DNA of 64,000 bases. Origin: Treponema sp. Marseille-Q4130. GTDB taxonomy: Bacteria; Spirochaetota; Spirochaetia; Treponematales; Treponemataceae. The position numbers and the translations under genes are program-made. The notes beneath the pieces were generated by a model. That model did no database searches and was not told the origin of the DNA. It was given only the letters and a program-made list of their open reading frames with translations. The first letter of the stretch is position 1. Each line of letters begins with the position of its first letter. Location of the stretch: contig NZ_JACSET010000004.1 of the NCBI RefSeq assembly GCF_014334325.1, positions 1 to 64,000 of the forward strand. Direction: 5' to 3'. Below are positions 57,743 to 64,000 of this stretch, piece by piece.

Positions 57743-58531
57743 ATGAAAAAAATCGGCATCGTCACCGGAGCGAGTTCCGGCATGGGAGAAGAATTCGCGC
57801 TCGAGATCGCACGGCAAAAAAAGTGCGACGAAGTCTGGCTCATCGCGAGAAGAAAAGAACGGCTCGATGCGCTGTGCAAAAAAATCGAAGCGGAAAAAAG
57901 CGTCGTCCCCCGCCCCGTCTGCATGGACATAAGCGGGCGCGAAGGCGTCGAACGTTTTGCAAAGCTGTTTGAAAAAGAGGGGGGCGATTTTACAATCGGC
58001 ATACTCGTCAACAACGCGGGTTTCGGCACCTACGGTCCCTTTTCGGAAACCGACGTCATGCGTGAACTCGATATGATAGACTTGAACTGCACGGCGCTCA
58101 CCGGCCTTTGCAGCGTATCGCTCCCGTACATGACAGAGGGATCCATCCTCATCAACACGGCAAGCCTCGCCTCTTTTTCGCCGCTCGGAAATTTTGCCGT
58201 CTACGCCGCGACGAAAGCCTACGTGCTGAGCTTTACGCTTGCACTCGCAGCCGAAGTGAGGGATCGCGGCATACGGGTGTGTGCGCTCTGCCCCGGATCC
58301 GTGAGCACCGAATTCGCGGAAGTCGCGTCGAACGGAGCGCGTAAAGAAGTGCTGCACGGCGTCGCGGCCGACAAAACGGTCGCACACTGTTTAAAACGCG
58401 CGGAACGCGGAAAGAAAACCGCGCTCATGACATGGAAGTGGAAACTTTTCGCCGCAGCGAGCCGATTGCTCGACCGCTATGCAGTCGCACGCTTTACGTA
58501 CAAACATTGGAAACGCCCGTATAGGAAATAG
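57743..58531 (+). CDS. Short-chain dehydrogenase/reductase
   Basis: 262 aa. The nucleotide-binding TGASSGMGEEFA lies near 8-19, ARRKERLD suggests NADP preference, NNAGFG lies near 92, and the catalytic INTASLASFSPLGNFAVYAATKAY holds Ser and YxxxK. PGSVSTEF follows. The C-terminal part is basic. The substrate is unknown; the DltE/YqjQ-like branch is possible. ATG 57743 is preferred over the open frame to 57608, because the fold starts there and the promoter is directly upstream. Confidence 0.88.
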   Translation: MKKIGIVTGASSGMGEEFALEIARQKKCDEVWLIARRKERLDALCKKIEAEKSVVPRPVCMDISGREGVERFAKLFEKEGGDFTIGILVNNAGFGTYGPFSETDVMRELDMIDLNCTALTGLCSVSLPYMTEGSILINTASLASFSPLGNFAVYAATKAYVLSFTLALAAEVRDRGIRVCALCPGSVSTEFAEVASNGARKEVLHGVAADKTVAHCLKRAERGKKTALMTWKWKLFAAASRLLDRYAVARFTYKHWKRPYRK

Positions 58532-58534
58532 GAT

Positions 58535-58562
58535 GGGTACGGGCGGCGGAAAACGATAAGGA
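58535..58562 (+). repeat. Direct repeat, copy A (WYL-tail-like sequence)
   Basis: A stretch of 26-28 bp beginning GGGTACGGGCGGC and ending in ACGATAAGGA. It is near-identical to 59418-59445, the end of the regulator remnant, with one substitution (G/A), and flanks the GNAT gene. Confidence 0.75.
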
Positions 58563-58569
58563 AACATCA

Positions 58570-59208
58570 ATGAATAAAAACGACTGTATCATTCGTTTGG
58601 AAAAGAAAGAGGAATACCGAAAAGTTGAAAACCTTGTACGCGAAAGTTTTTGGAATGTATATCGTCCGGGATGTCAAGAGCACTATATTCTACAACAGCT
58701 GCGGAATGATCCCGCATTCGTTCACGAGCTTGATTTTGTGATGAAAAAGGACGGCAAACTCATCGGGCAAAATATCTTCGTCAGAGCAATGATTAAAGCC
58801 GACAACGGGAATGACATTCCGATTATGACGATGGGTCCGATCTGCATTACGCCGGCGTTACAGCGAAAAGGTTACGGAAAGATTCTGCTTGACTATTCCC
58901 TTGAAAAGGCGAAAGAACTCGGCTACGGAGCCGTGTGCTTTGAAGGCACTATCGATTTTTACGGTAAGAGCGGTTTTTCTTATGCGAGTGCATACGGCAT
59001 CAGATATCACGGATTACCGGAGGGAGCGGATGCGTCCTTTTTCCTTTGCAAAGAATTGATTCCGGGTTATCTGTCCGATATTACCGGAGAATATACCGCA
59101 CCGAAAGGATACTCAGCCTGCGACGAGTATCCGAATGAATTTGCAGTATACGAGGCGGGCTTTCCGGACAAAGAAAAACGAAAGCTTTCCGGACAGATTT
59201 TCGATTAA
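58570..59208 (+). CDS. GNAT family N-acetyltransferase
   Basis: 212 aa. The acetyl-CoA-binding motif A is seen in ITPALQRKGYGKILLDYSLEKAKELGYGAVCFEG (about 95-128; QRKGYGK is the pyrophosphate loop). FYGKSGFSYASAYGIRYHG is motif B. The target is unknown. AAGGA lies 7 nt upstream of the ATG. A second, truncated copy of its N-terminus is found at 62021-62190, so this gene family has been duplicated or recombined locally. Confidence 0.88.
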   Translation: MNKNDCIIRLEKKEEYRKVENLVRESFWNVYRPGCQEHYILQQLRNDPAFVHELDFVMKKDGKLIGQNIFVRAMIKADNGNDIPIMTMGPICITPALQRKGYGKILLDYSLEKAKELGYGAVCFEGTIDFYGKSGFSYASAYGIRYHGLPEGADASFFLCKELIPGYLSDITGEYTAPKGYSACDEYPNEFAVYEAGFPDKEKRKLSGQIFD

Positions 59209-59260
59209 AATTATTTATTTATAGGAACCCGTCTGGTTTTTATGCTTTACTTTTACCGAT

Positions 59261-59442
59261 ATGCGCTCGGAACGGCTTTTTGAAATTCTCTTTATTTTCC
59301 TTAACAAAAAACGAACGACAGCTCATGAACTCGCAAAAAATTTGCAGTGTCGCTGCGTACTGTTTACCGCGATATAGATATTTTAAGCTGTGCCGGTATT
59401 CCGCTTTATACGATGCAGGGTACGGGCGGCAGAAAACGATAA
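59261..59442 (+). pseudogene. WYL/DeoR-type HTH regulator remnant
   Basis: Reading from ATG 59261 gives MRSERLFEILFIFLNKKRTT, then AHELAK. After a one-base loss in an A-run near 59335 the frame continues as FAVSLRTVYRDIDILSCAGI, then PLYTMQGTGGRKR and stop. This is the N-terminal winged-helix domain typical of WYL-family regulators (RTVYRDID, AGIP). Full-length relatives are about 300 aa, so most of the gene is gone. Confidence 0.8.
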
Positions 59443-59445
59443 GGA
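59418..59445 (+). repeat. Direct repeat, copy B
   Basis: The partner of 58535-58562, forming the last codons of the WYL remnant. The two copies lie about 880 bp apart, bracketing the GNAT gene. Confidence 0.75.
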
Positions 59446-59551
59446 TACGGCAGATGCGGTTAAGTGCTACGCTTGACAAGATACTTGGTGCGCAAAAAAA
59501 GCAGCTAATACTTGTCTTCCGATTCTAACAAACGATTTTTGCAGCGGTGCA

Positions 59552-59580
59552 TTGACAATTTGGATAAGTAGATAAATACT
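59552..59580 (+). promoter_or_regulatory. Promoter of the AAA_13 ATPase gene
   Basis: TTGACA (59552-59557), 17-nt spacer, AATACT (59575-59580). The leader is about 55 nt with GGGGAG before the ATG. Confidence 0.55.
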
Positions 59581-59641
59581 GTTGTATATGGAGCATACGG
59601 AACGAGGAAGGATGAGGGGAAAATTATGGAAGGGGAGATAG

Positions 59642-61909
59642 ATGATTACTGAAATTACGATGAAAAACGTCGCGACTTATAATCAGGTTGGTGTTAAAAT
59701 TGAGGGCTTAAAACGGCTCAATTATTTTTTTGGAAACAACGGTTCCGGAAAATCTACAATAGCAAAATATTTGCAATCGCTTGTAATTGATGATCCGGAA
59801 AACAAATACTCATCATGTCTAAAAGACAACTATAACCCTATGCAGGAAGAAATCCTTGTGTTTAACCAAGATTTTGTCGAGAGAAATTTTAGGCAGAGCC
59901 AAACTCTAAAAGGTGTTTTTTCATTAAATCAAAAGAATGCTGAAATTGATAAGCAGATAAAAGTAAACGAAGAAGCTATTACTAATAAACTTAAAACAAA
60001 AAATGAACTTGAAGAAAGAAATGACATTCTTGACAAGCAAAAAATACAACATAGAAAAGAATTGACTGATAAATGCTTTGGCAAAAGAAAGATTTTTAGT
60101 TCCTTTTTAAGAATACAGCTCGATCACAAGGGAAGTGCGAAAAATAATTTAGAAAAACTTGAAACTATTATTCAGAACAATAGTATTGTAAAACCAGAGT
60201 TTAGGACTCTAAATGATTTATATAAAAAACTTTATGAGGATAATTTAAGCAACATTGATATTTCACTTGATATACAGTTGTTTGATGAGCTATTGCAAAA
60301 ACATAATGAACTATCAGTATTATTACAAGAAGTTATTGTAGGTAAAGAAGATGTACAGTTAGCAAAATTGATAAATGAATTTGGTTTAAAATCTTGGGTT
60401 GCACAGGGCAAAGTATTTCTCGAGAAGACAAAAGTCGTATGTCCATTTTGTCAAAAAGAAACGATAGACGACGATTTTATTTCACAATTAAATGATATTT
60501 TTGATGAATCATCAAAACAAAAGATAGATAAAATAAAAAGTGAAAAAATTATTTATGAGAATACATTCAAAAGGGTTTTGCAAAATATTCAAGCCGTATA
60601 TGAAAAATACAATGTGAAAAACATTGTTTCAAATCTACAAATGAGCTTAAAAACTATTTATGATACTAACTTAAAAATAATAAGTGATAAAATCAATGCA
60701 CCGAATGAAAGGAAAACACTTGGTGATATAACAGAATCATTTAAAGATATACTATTAAAAATTAATAAGGAAATAGAAAATAATAATAATCTTGTCAGCT
60801 CTCTTGATACTCAAAAAAAGTCTTTAGGAAAACAAATATGGGATTACATTGCTCTTGACTGCAAAGACGATATTTTGAAATCTCAAAAGGATGTTGAAGA
60901 GACTAATGGAATTATCACTAAAAATAAAGCTGAAATTGAGAAACTGCTAACGGAAATGCAACAATTACAACAAGAAAATACTGCTCTAAGAGGAAAAACT
61001 GTTAATACTACAGAAGCTGTTTATAATATAAATCAAATTTTAAAAAACTCCGGTTTTATGGGCTTTGAAATCAATGAACAAAATAAAGAAAATAATATCT
61101 CCCGGTATTATTTATCAAGAAATTCAGAAGTTCTTGAGGAGAATATATTTAATAGTTTGAGTGAAGGAGAAAGCAATTTTATTTCGTTCTTATATTTCTA
61201 CCAACTTTGTTTAGGTACCACGGATATTCAGGGGAGTTCTGAAAAAAAGAAAATAATTGTTATTGACGACCCTGTTTCAAGTATGGATAGCCAAGTACTG
61301 TTTATCGTTTCAACATTAATAAATAGGTTGATAGAATACAAAGGAAAAACAGAAAAGCAAGTGTTCTTAAATGGCAATTTTGAACAAGTTTTCATATTAA
61401 CTCATAATTATTACTTTTATAAAGAAGTTGCAATGCAAAAACGACCGATATGTAAATCCCAACAGCATTATTTAGTCGAAAAAAGTGAGATCAATGAAAC
61501 ATATATAAAACAACGTGAATATAAAGAATGCGATGACTATGCATTGATGTGGCAAACAATAAAAGAAGCAAAAGGGAAATTACCTGATGCTAACAAGGAA
61601 CAAAATATTTTGCTCGCAAATTTATTTAGACGTATTTTAGAAAGCTATGCCAACTTTATAGGGCTTGGTACGGATGCTTGGGCAACTGTTTTAGTAGATG
61701 ATAATAAAGATACTATCGATCATTATTTGAAAGTTGCTTTTATTTCAATGATCAATGATGAAAGTCACAAGGTCTCACCCTTTGATAATTTTTATTTTCA
61801 GAAGATTCATAATGCTAATCCATCGAAGTTATTTGAAGTGTTTGAATCAATCTTTAATACTATTGGGAAAGAGCATTACGATAGGATGATGGAAACCAAT
61901 AAGTTATAA
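59642..61909 (+). CDS. AAA_13 (RloC/PrrC-like) ATPase, candidate anti-phage tRNA nuclease
   Basis: 755 aa, strikingly AT-rich compared with all its neighbours. SMC-like ABC ATPase: Walker A GNNGSGKST (31-39), coiled coils around a zinc-hook-like CPFC (267-270), signature LSEGE (506-510), Walker B IIVIDDP (538-544) with PVSSMDSQ, and H-loop LTHNYYF. LVFNQDFVERNF near 72-83 is typical of AAA_13 proteins. The C-terminal part has FRRILESY (R663, E667) and ISMINDESHK (N705, H709), reminiscent of the Arg-Glu-His residues of PrrC/RloC anticodon nucleases; the spacing differs, so nuclease activity is a hypothesis. No restriction-modification genes adjoin. Confidence 0.82.
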   Translation: MITEITMKNVATYNQVGVKIEGLKRLNYFFGNNGSGKSTIAKYLQSLVIDDPENKYSSCLKDNYNPMQEEILVFNQDFVERNFRQSQTLKGVFSLNQKNAEIDKQIKVNEEAITNKLKTKNELEERNDILDKQKIQHRKELTDKCFGKRKIFSSFLRIQLDHKGSAKNNLEKLETIIQNNSIVKPEFRTLNDLYKKLYEDNLSNIDISLDIQLFDELLQKHNELSVLLQEVIVGKEDVQLAKLINEFGLKSWVAQGKVFLEKTKVVCPFCQKETIDDDFISQLNDIFDESSKQKIDKIKSEKIIYENTFKRVLQNIQAVYEKYNVKNIVSNLQMSLKTIYDTNLKIISDKINAPNERKTLGDITESFKDILLKINKEIENNNNLVSSLDTQKKSLGKQIWDYIALDCKDDILKSQKDVEETNGIITKNKAEIEKLLTEMQQLQQENTALRGKTVNTTEAVYNINQILKNSGFMGFEINEQNKENNISRYYLSRNSEVLEENIFNSLSEGESNFISFLYFYQLCLGTTDIQGSSEKKKIIVIDDPVSSMDSQVLFIVSTLINRLIEYKGKTEKQVFLNGNFEQVFILTHNYYFYKEVAMQKRPICKSQQHYLVEKSEINETYIKQREYKECDDYALMWQTIKEAKGKLPDANKEQNILLANLFRRILESYANFIGLGTDAWATVLVDDNKDTIDHYLKVAFISMINDESHKVSPFDNFYFQKIHNANPSKLFEVFESIFNTIGKEHYDRMMETNKL

Positions 61910-61927
61910 TCAACACGGAGCCCCATT

Positions 61928-62233
61928 ATGTCTTACGAAACGGTTATTGAACAAGTAAAGATACTTCCGGAGCCACTTTTGGCATCCTCCCACTTATTAA
62001 CTCATCATAAGAAAACACCAATGAATAAAAACGCTTATATTATTCATTTAGGAAGAAAAGAAGAATACCGCGAAACTCAAAACCTTGTATGTAAAAGTTT
62101 TTGGAATGTATATCATCCAAGATGTCAGGAGCGCTATATTCTAAGACAACTACGAAATAATCCTACATTCATGCACAAATTCGATTATGTAAGGAAAAGC
62201 CTCCGTGCAGGCACAAAAAAACAAGAGGAATAA
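61928..62233 (+). pseudogene. Chimeric remnant: DUF2281-type antitoxin start joined to a truncated GNAT
   Basis: The first 20 or so residues (MSYETVIEQVKILPE) match the start of DUF2281-like antitoxins, whose genes encode about 70-80 aa. From residue 32 the frame reads MNKNAYIIHLGRKEEYRETQ and SFWNVYHPRCQERYILRQL, clearly a diverged copy of the GNAT start at 58570. It ends after about 58 GNAT residues. Neither half is complete, so it is probably non-functional, though it is open and preceded by CGGAG. Confidence 0.75.
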
Positions 62234-62236
62234 CCA

Positions 62237-62749
62237 ATGCCCAGACCTGCGACAAAGGCCGATTTAATTCAAGCTTCAAACGAACAATTTGCAAAGCTGC
62301 GGACTTTAATCGACGGAATGACCGACAAAGAAAAAGCCGCCGATATCTTTCCGAACGAACGCGATAAAAACGTGCGCGACGTTTTGGTTCACTTGTACGA
62401 ATGGCACTGTCTTTTGCTGAATTGGATACGGTCAAATACAAAAGGAAAACCCGCCGCCTTTTTGCCTGAGCCCTATAATTGGAAAACCTATCCTGCAATG
62501 AACGTCGGATTTTGGAAAAAGCACCGGGAAACGTCGTATGCCGTCGCCGAGAGCATGCTGAAAAAAACGCACAAAGAGGTTATGGCGCTTATCGAAACGT
62601 TTTCCGACGAAGAACTTTTTTCCAAAGGCGCTTTCGATTGGACGGGCACGACGACGCTCGGCAGTTACTGCGTTTCGGCAATGTCGAGCCATTACGATTG
62701 GGCAATCAAATGCTTGAAAAAGGCGTTGAAAAAATACAGGGAAAAATGA
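62237..62749 (+). CDS. ClbS/DfsB family (DUF1706) four-helix protein
   Basis: 170 aa of the normal family length. MPRPATKADLIQASNEQFAKL, DKNVRDVLVHLYEWHCLLLNW, PEPYNWKTYPAMNVGFWKKH and DWTGTTTLGSYCVSAMSSHYDWAIK are family hallmarks. The DinB-like fold includes cyclopropane hydrolases such as ClbS, which protects against colibactin; most members have no known substrate. AGAGGA lies before the ATG. Composition is back to that of the chromosome. Confidence 0.9.
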   Translation: MPRPATKADLIQASNEQFAKLRTLIDGMTDKEKAADIFPNERDKNVRDVLVHLYEWHCLLLNWIRSNTKGKPAAFLPEPYNWKTYPAMNVGFWKKHRETSYAVAESMLKKTHKEVMALIETFSDEELFSKGAFDWTGTTTLGSYCVSAMSSHYDWAIKCLKKALKKYREK

Positions 62750-62782
62750 AATATCCTGCAACCGGACTTTCAGGAATAACAA

Positions 62783-63652
62783 ATGCACTTTGTTCAAGTA
62801 AAAGGAATTTTATCGGGTAAAAACGGCATGAACTTATACCGCGGCTGTACGCACGGGTGTATTTATTGCGACTCGCGAAGCGAATGCTATCGGTTTGCGC
62901 ACGATTTTGAAGACATAGAAATAAAGGAAAACGCGATAGATTTGCTCGAAGACGCTTTGAGCCGGAAACGCAATAAGTGCATGATCGGTACGGGTTCTAT
63001 GACCGACCCGTATATGCCGCTTGAAGAAAAAATCGGCATGACGCGGAAAGCGATGGAAACCGTATACCGCCGCGGTTTCGGTTTTACCCTCATAACAAAA
63101 TCTCCGCGGGTACTGCGAGACCTCGATCTTTTGAAGGCCCTACACGAAAGGGCGAAATGCGTCGTGCAGATGACGCTGACAACATACGATGACGCTTTGT
63201 GCAAAATACTCGAACCGAATGTCGCCGTTACAAGCGAACGATTTGCGGCGCTTAAAACCCTGCGCGATGCGGGCATTCCCACTGTTGTGTGGCTCACGCC
63301 GATTCTTCCGTTTATCAATGATACGGCGGAAAACATCGAAGGTATTTTGCGCTATTGCATCGAAGCAAAAGTGATCGGCGTGATCTGCTTCGGCATGGGC
63401 GTAACGCTGAGAGACGGAAACCGCGAATATTTTTACAAAAACCTCGATAATTTTTTTCCCGGCTTAAAAGAAAAATATATCCGATGCTACGGCAACAGCT
63501 ATTCCCTTATGAGTGCGCACAATGCGTGCCTTATGAATTTATTCCGCACACGGTGTAAAGAAAACGGTATCGAAACGAATACCGATAAAATATTTTCGTA
63601 TTTGTCGGCTTTTGAAGATAAACAAACTGGCGCGCAGTTGATGCTGTTTTAA
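62783..63652 (+). CDS. Radical SAM protein (SPL-like/Rv2578c group)
   Basis: 289 aa. The cluster motif Cx3Cx2C is CTHGCIYC (C22, C26, C29). YRGCTHGCIYCDSRSECY, IGTGSMTDPYMPLEEK, RRGFGFTLITKSPRVLRDLDLL and TTYDDALCKILEPN mark the photoproduct-lyase-like Rv2578c family. The reaction is unknown. AGGA lies 8 nt before ATG 62783. It follows the ClbS-like gene by 33 nt, so the two are probably co-transcribed. Confidence 0.88.
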   Translation: MHFVQVKGILSGKNGMNLYRGCTHGCIYCDSRSECYRFAHDFEDIEIKENAIDLLEDALSRKRNKCMIGTGSMTDPYMPLEEKIGMTRKAMETVYRRGFGFTLITKSPRVLRDLDLLKALHERAKCVVQMTLTTYDDALCKILEPNVAVTSERFAALKTLRDAGIPTVVWLTPILPFINDTAENIEGILRYCIEAKVIGVICFGMGVTLRDGNREYFYKNLDNFFPGLKEKYIRCYGNSYSLMSAHNACLMNLFRTRCKENGIETNTDKIFSYLSAFEDKQTGAQLMLF

Positions 63653-63689
63653 CATCGCGCGGTGTTCCCGTGATCCGCTCCCCGCCACT

Positions 63690-64000
63690 TTATTTTACGA
63701 TAACGCGGATGATCCTCTTTTTGCCCGCTTTCAAAATAAACTCGCCGTCCTCATCCGCTTCTTTTATCGTGATGAGCGCGTGAATGTCTTTTACGACTCG
63801 TCCGTTTACCTGCGCGCCCCCCTGCTCGATGAGGCGGCGGTTGTCGCTCTTCGACGTACCGGGCTGTGCAATTGCAAAGAGATCGACTACTCCGATCCCC
63901 TCTTCGATCGCCTGCTTTGCGATTTCCGCCGTCGGCATGTGCGCTTTGTCACCTTCTCCGCCGAATGCGGCCTTTGCGCCCGAAAGCGCTTTGTCGGCTT
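63690..64000 (-). CDS. tyrS: Tyrosyl-tRNA synthetase, C-terminal part
   Basis: The frame is open to the window edge. The visible end (about 102 residues) holds an S4 RNA-binding domain: VVDLFAIAQPGTSKSDNRRL, IEQGGAQVNGRVVKD and GKKRIIRVIV. This closes bacterial TyrS proteins. The catalytic domain lies beyond the window, so TyrS rather than another S4 protein is inferred from the IAKQAIEEGIGVVDLF-type linker. Confidence 0.85.
   Translation of the reverse strand, partial: ADKALSGAKAAFGGEGDKAHMPTAEIAKQAIEEGIGVVDLFAIAQPGTSKSDNRRLIEQGGAQVNGRVVKDIHALITIKEADEDGEFILKAGKKRIIRVIVK

Larger units (their letters stand above)
59209..59641 (+). other. Intergenic stretch with a regulator remnant and the defence gene promoter
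   Basis: 433 bp without an intact gene. It contains the WYL-type pseudogene (59261-59442), direct-repeat copy B (59418-59445), and a promoter (59552-59580) for the AT-rich ATPase gene. Composition changes to AT-rich from about 59500. Confidence 0.7.

Noticed and set aside
59642-61909. An SMC/RecN/Rad50 DNA-repair ATPase
   Set aside because: The N-terminal VFNQDFVERNF region, PVSSMDSQ after Walker B and the C-terminal R/E...NxxSH part fit AAA_13; no nuclease partner such as SbcD adjoins.

Overview
The window looks like a chromosomal segment of a host-associated spirochaete, most probably a Treponema species (inference). The reasons are gene content and order: an LptD/OstA-family barrel directly downstream of uvrA; an A/V-type ATPase operon in the order E-DUF2764-A-B-D-I-K; a diiron oxygen-sensor-like protein beside a cytoplasmic chemoreceptor; many secreted TPR proteins; and lipoprotein sorting, McsAB and ClpC genes together. 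Base composition is moderate (about half G+C by eye), except for one clearly AT-rich gene near 60-62 kb. I found no rRNA, tRNA or CRISPR array.

Layout. 1-884: end of a MalK/PotA-type ABC ATPase. 983-13097 (minus): ten tightly packed genes, prfB (with a programmed +1 frameshift), a PEGA-like protein, ftsY, an exported protein, a LolE-LolD-LolC exporter, mcsA, a catalytically degenerate mcsB, and clpC. 13205-14455: a Cas2-like small protein and a decayed ISAs1-type insertion sequence. 14552-22703 (minus): a D-allose utilisation cluster (LacI-type regulator, alsA, alsC, alsE, alsK, alsB, then rpiB and a second ROK kinase), with a perfect 22-bp operator and good promoters. 22916-29949: exported FN3/TPR and TPR proteins, plus the phoH-pgpH-ybeY-corC cluster. 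30031-30228: an array of hairpins with conserved loops and varying stems. 30220-33912: a MATE transporter, a COG3014-like lipoprotein and an LpoB-like lipoprotein. 34124-43119: an exported protein, lptD, uvrA, ttcA and a KDPG aldolase-VOC fusion. 43360-48007 (plus): a sugar-phosphate transferase, an Omp85-like barrel, and an ODP-type diiron protein with its partner chemoreceptor. 48030-57502 (minus): a TPR protein, then the V-ATPase operon ending in ispG and a strong terminator.

57570-62233 is a recombination-scarred accessory region. It holds an orphan multi-hairpin element, a short-chain dehydrogenase, a GNAT acetyltransferase, a frameshifted WYL-type regulator remnant, an AT-rich RloC/PrrC-like AAA ATPase (candidate anti-phage tRNA nuclease) and a chimeric antitoxin/GNAT remnant. 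The window ends with a ClbS-like protein, a radical SAM protein and the end of tyrS.

The best leads are: the AAA_13 ATPase island; the kinase-dead McsB kept beside McsA and ClpC; the two structured intergenic elements (30031-30228 and 57568-57673); the ODP-chemoreceptor pair; the complete als cluster under a LacI-type regulator; and several promoters whose -10 box lies 6-10 nt before the start codon, predicting leaderless mRNAs.
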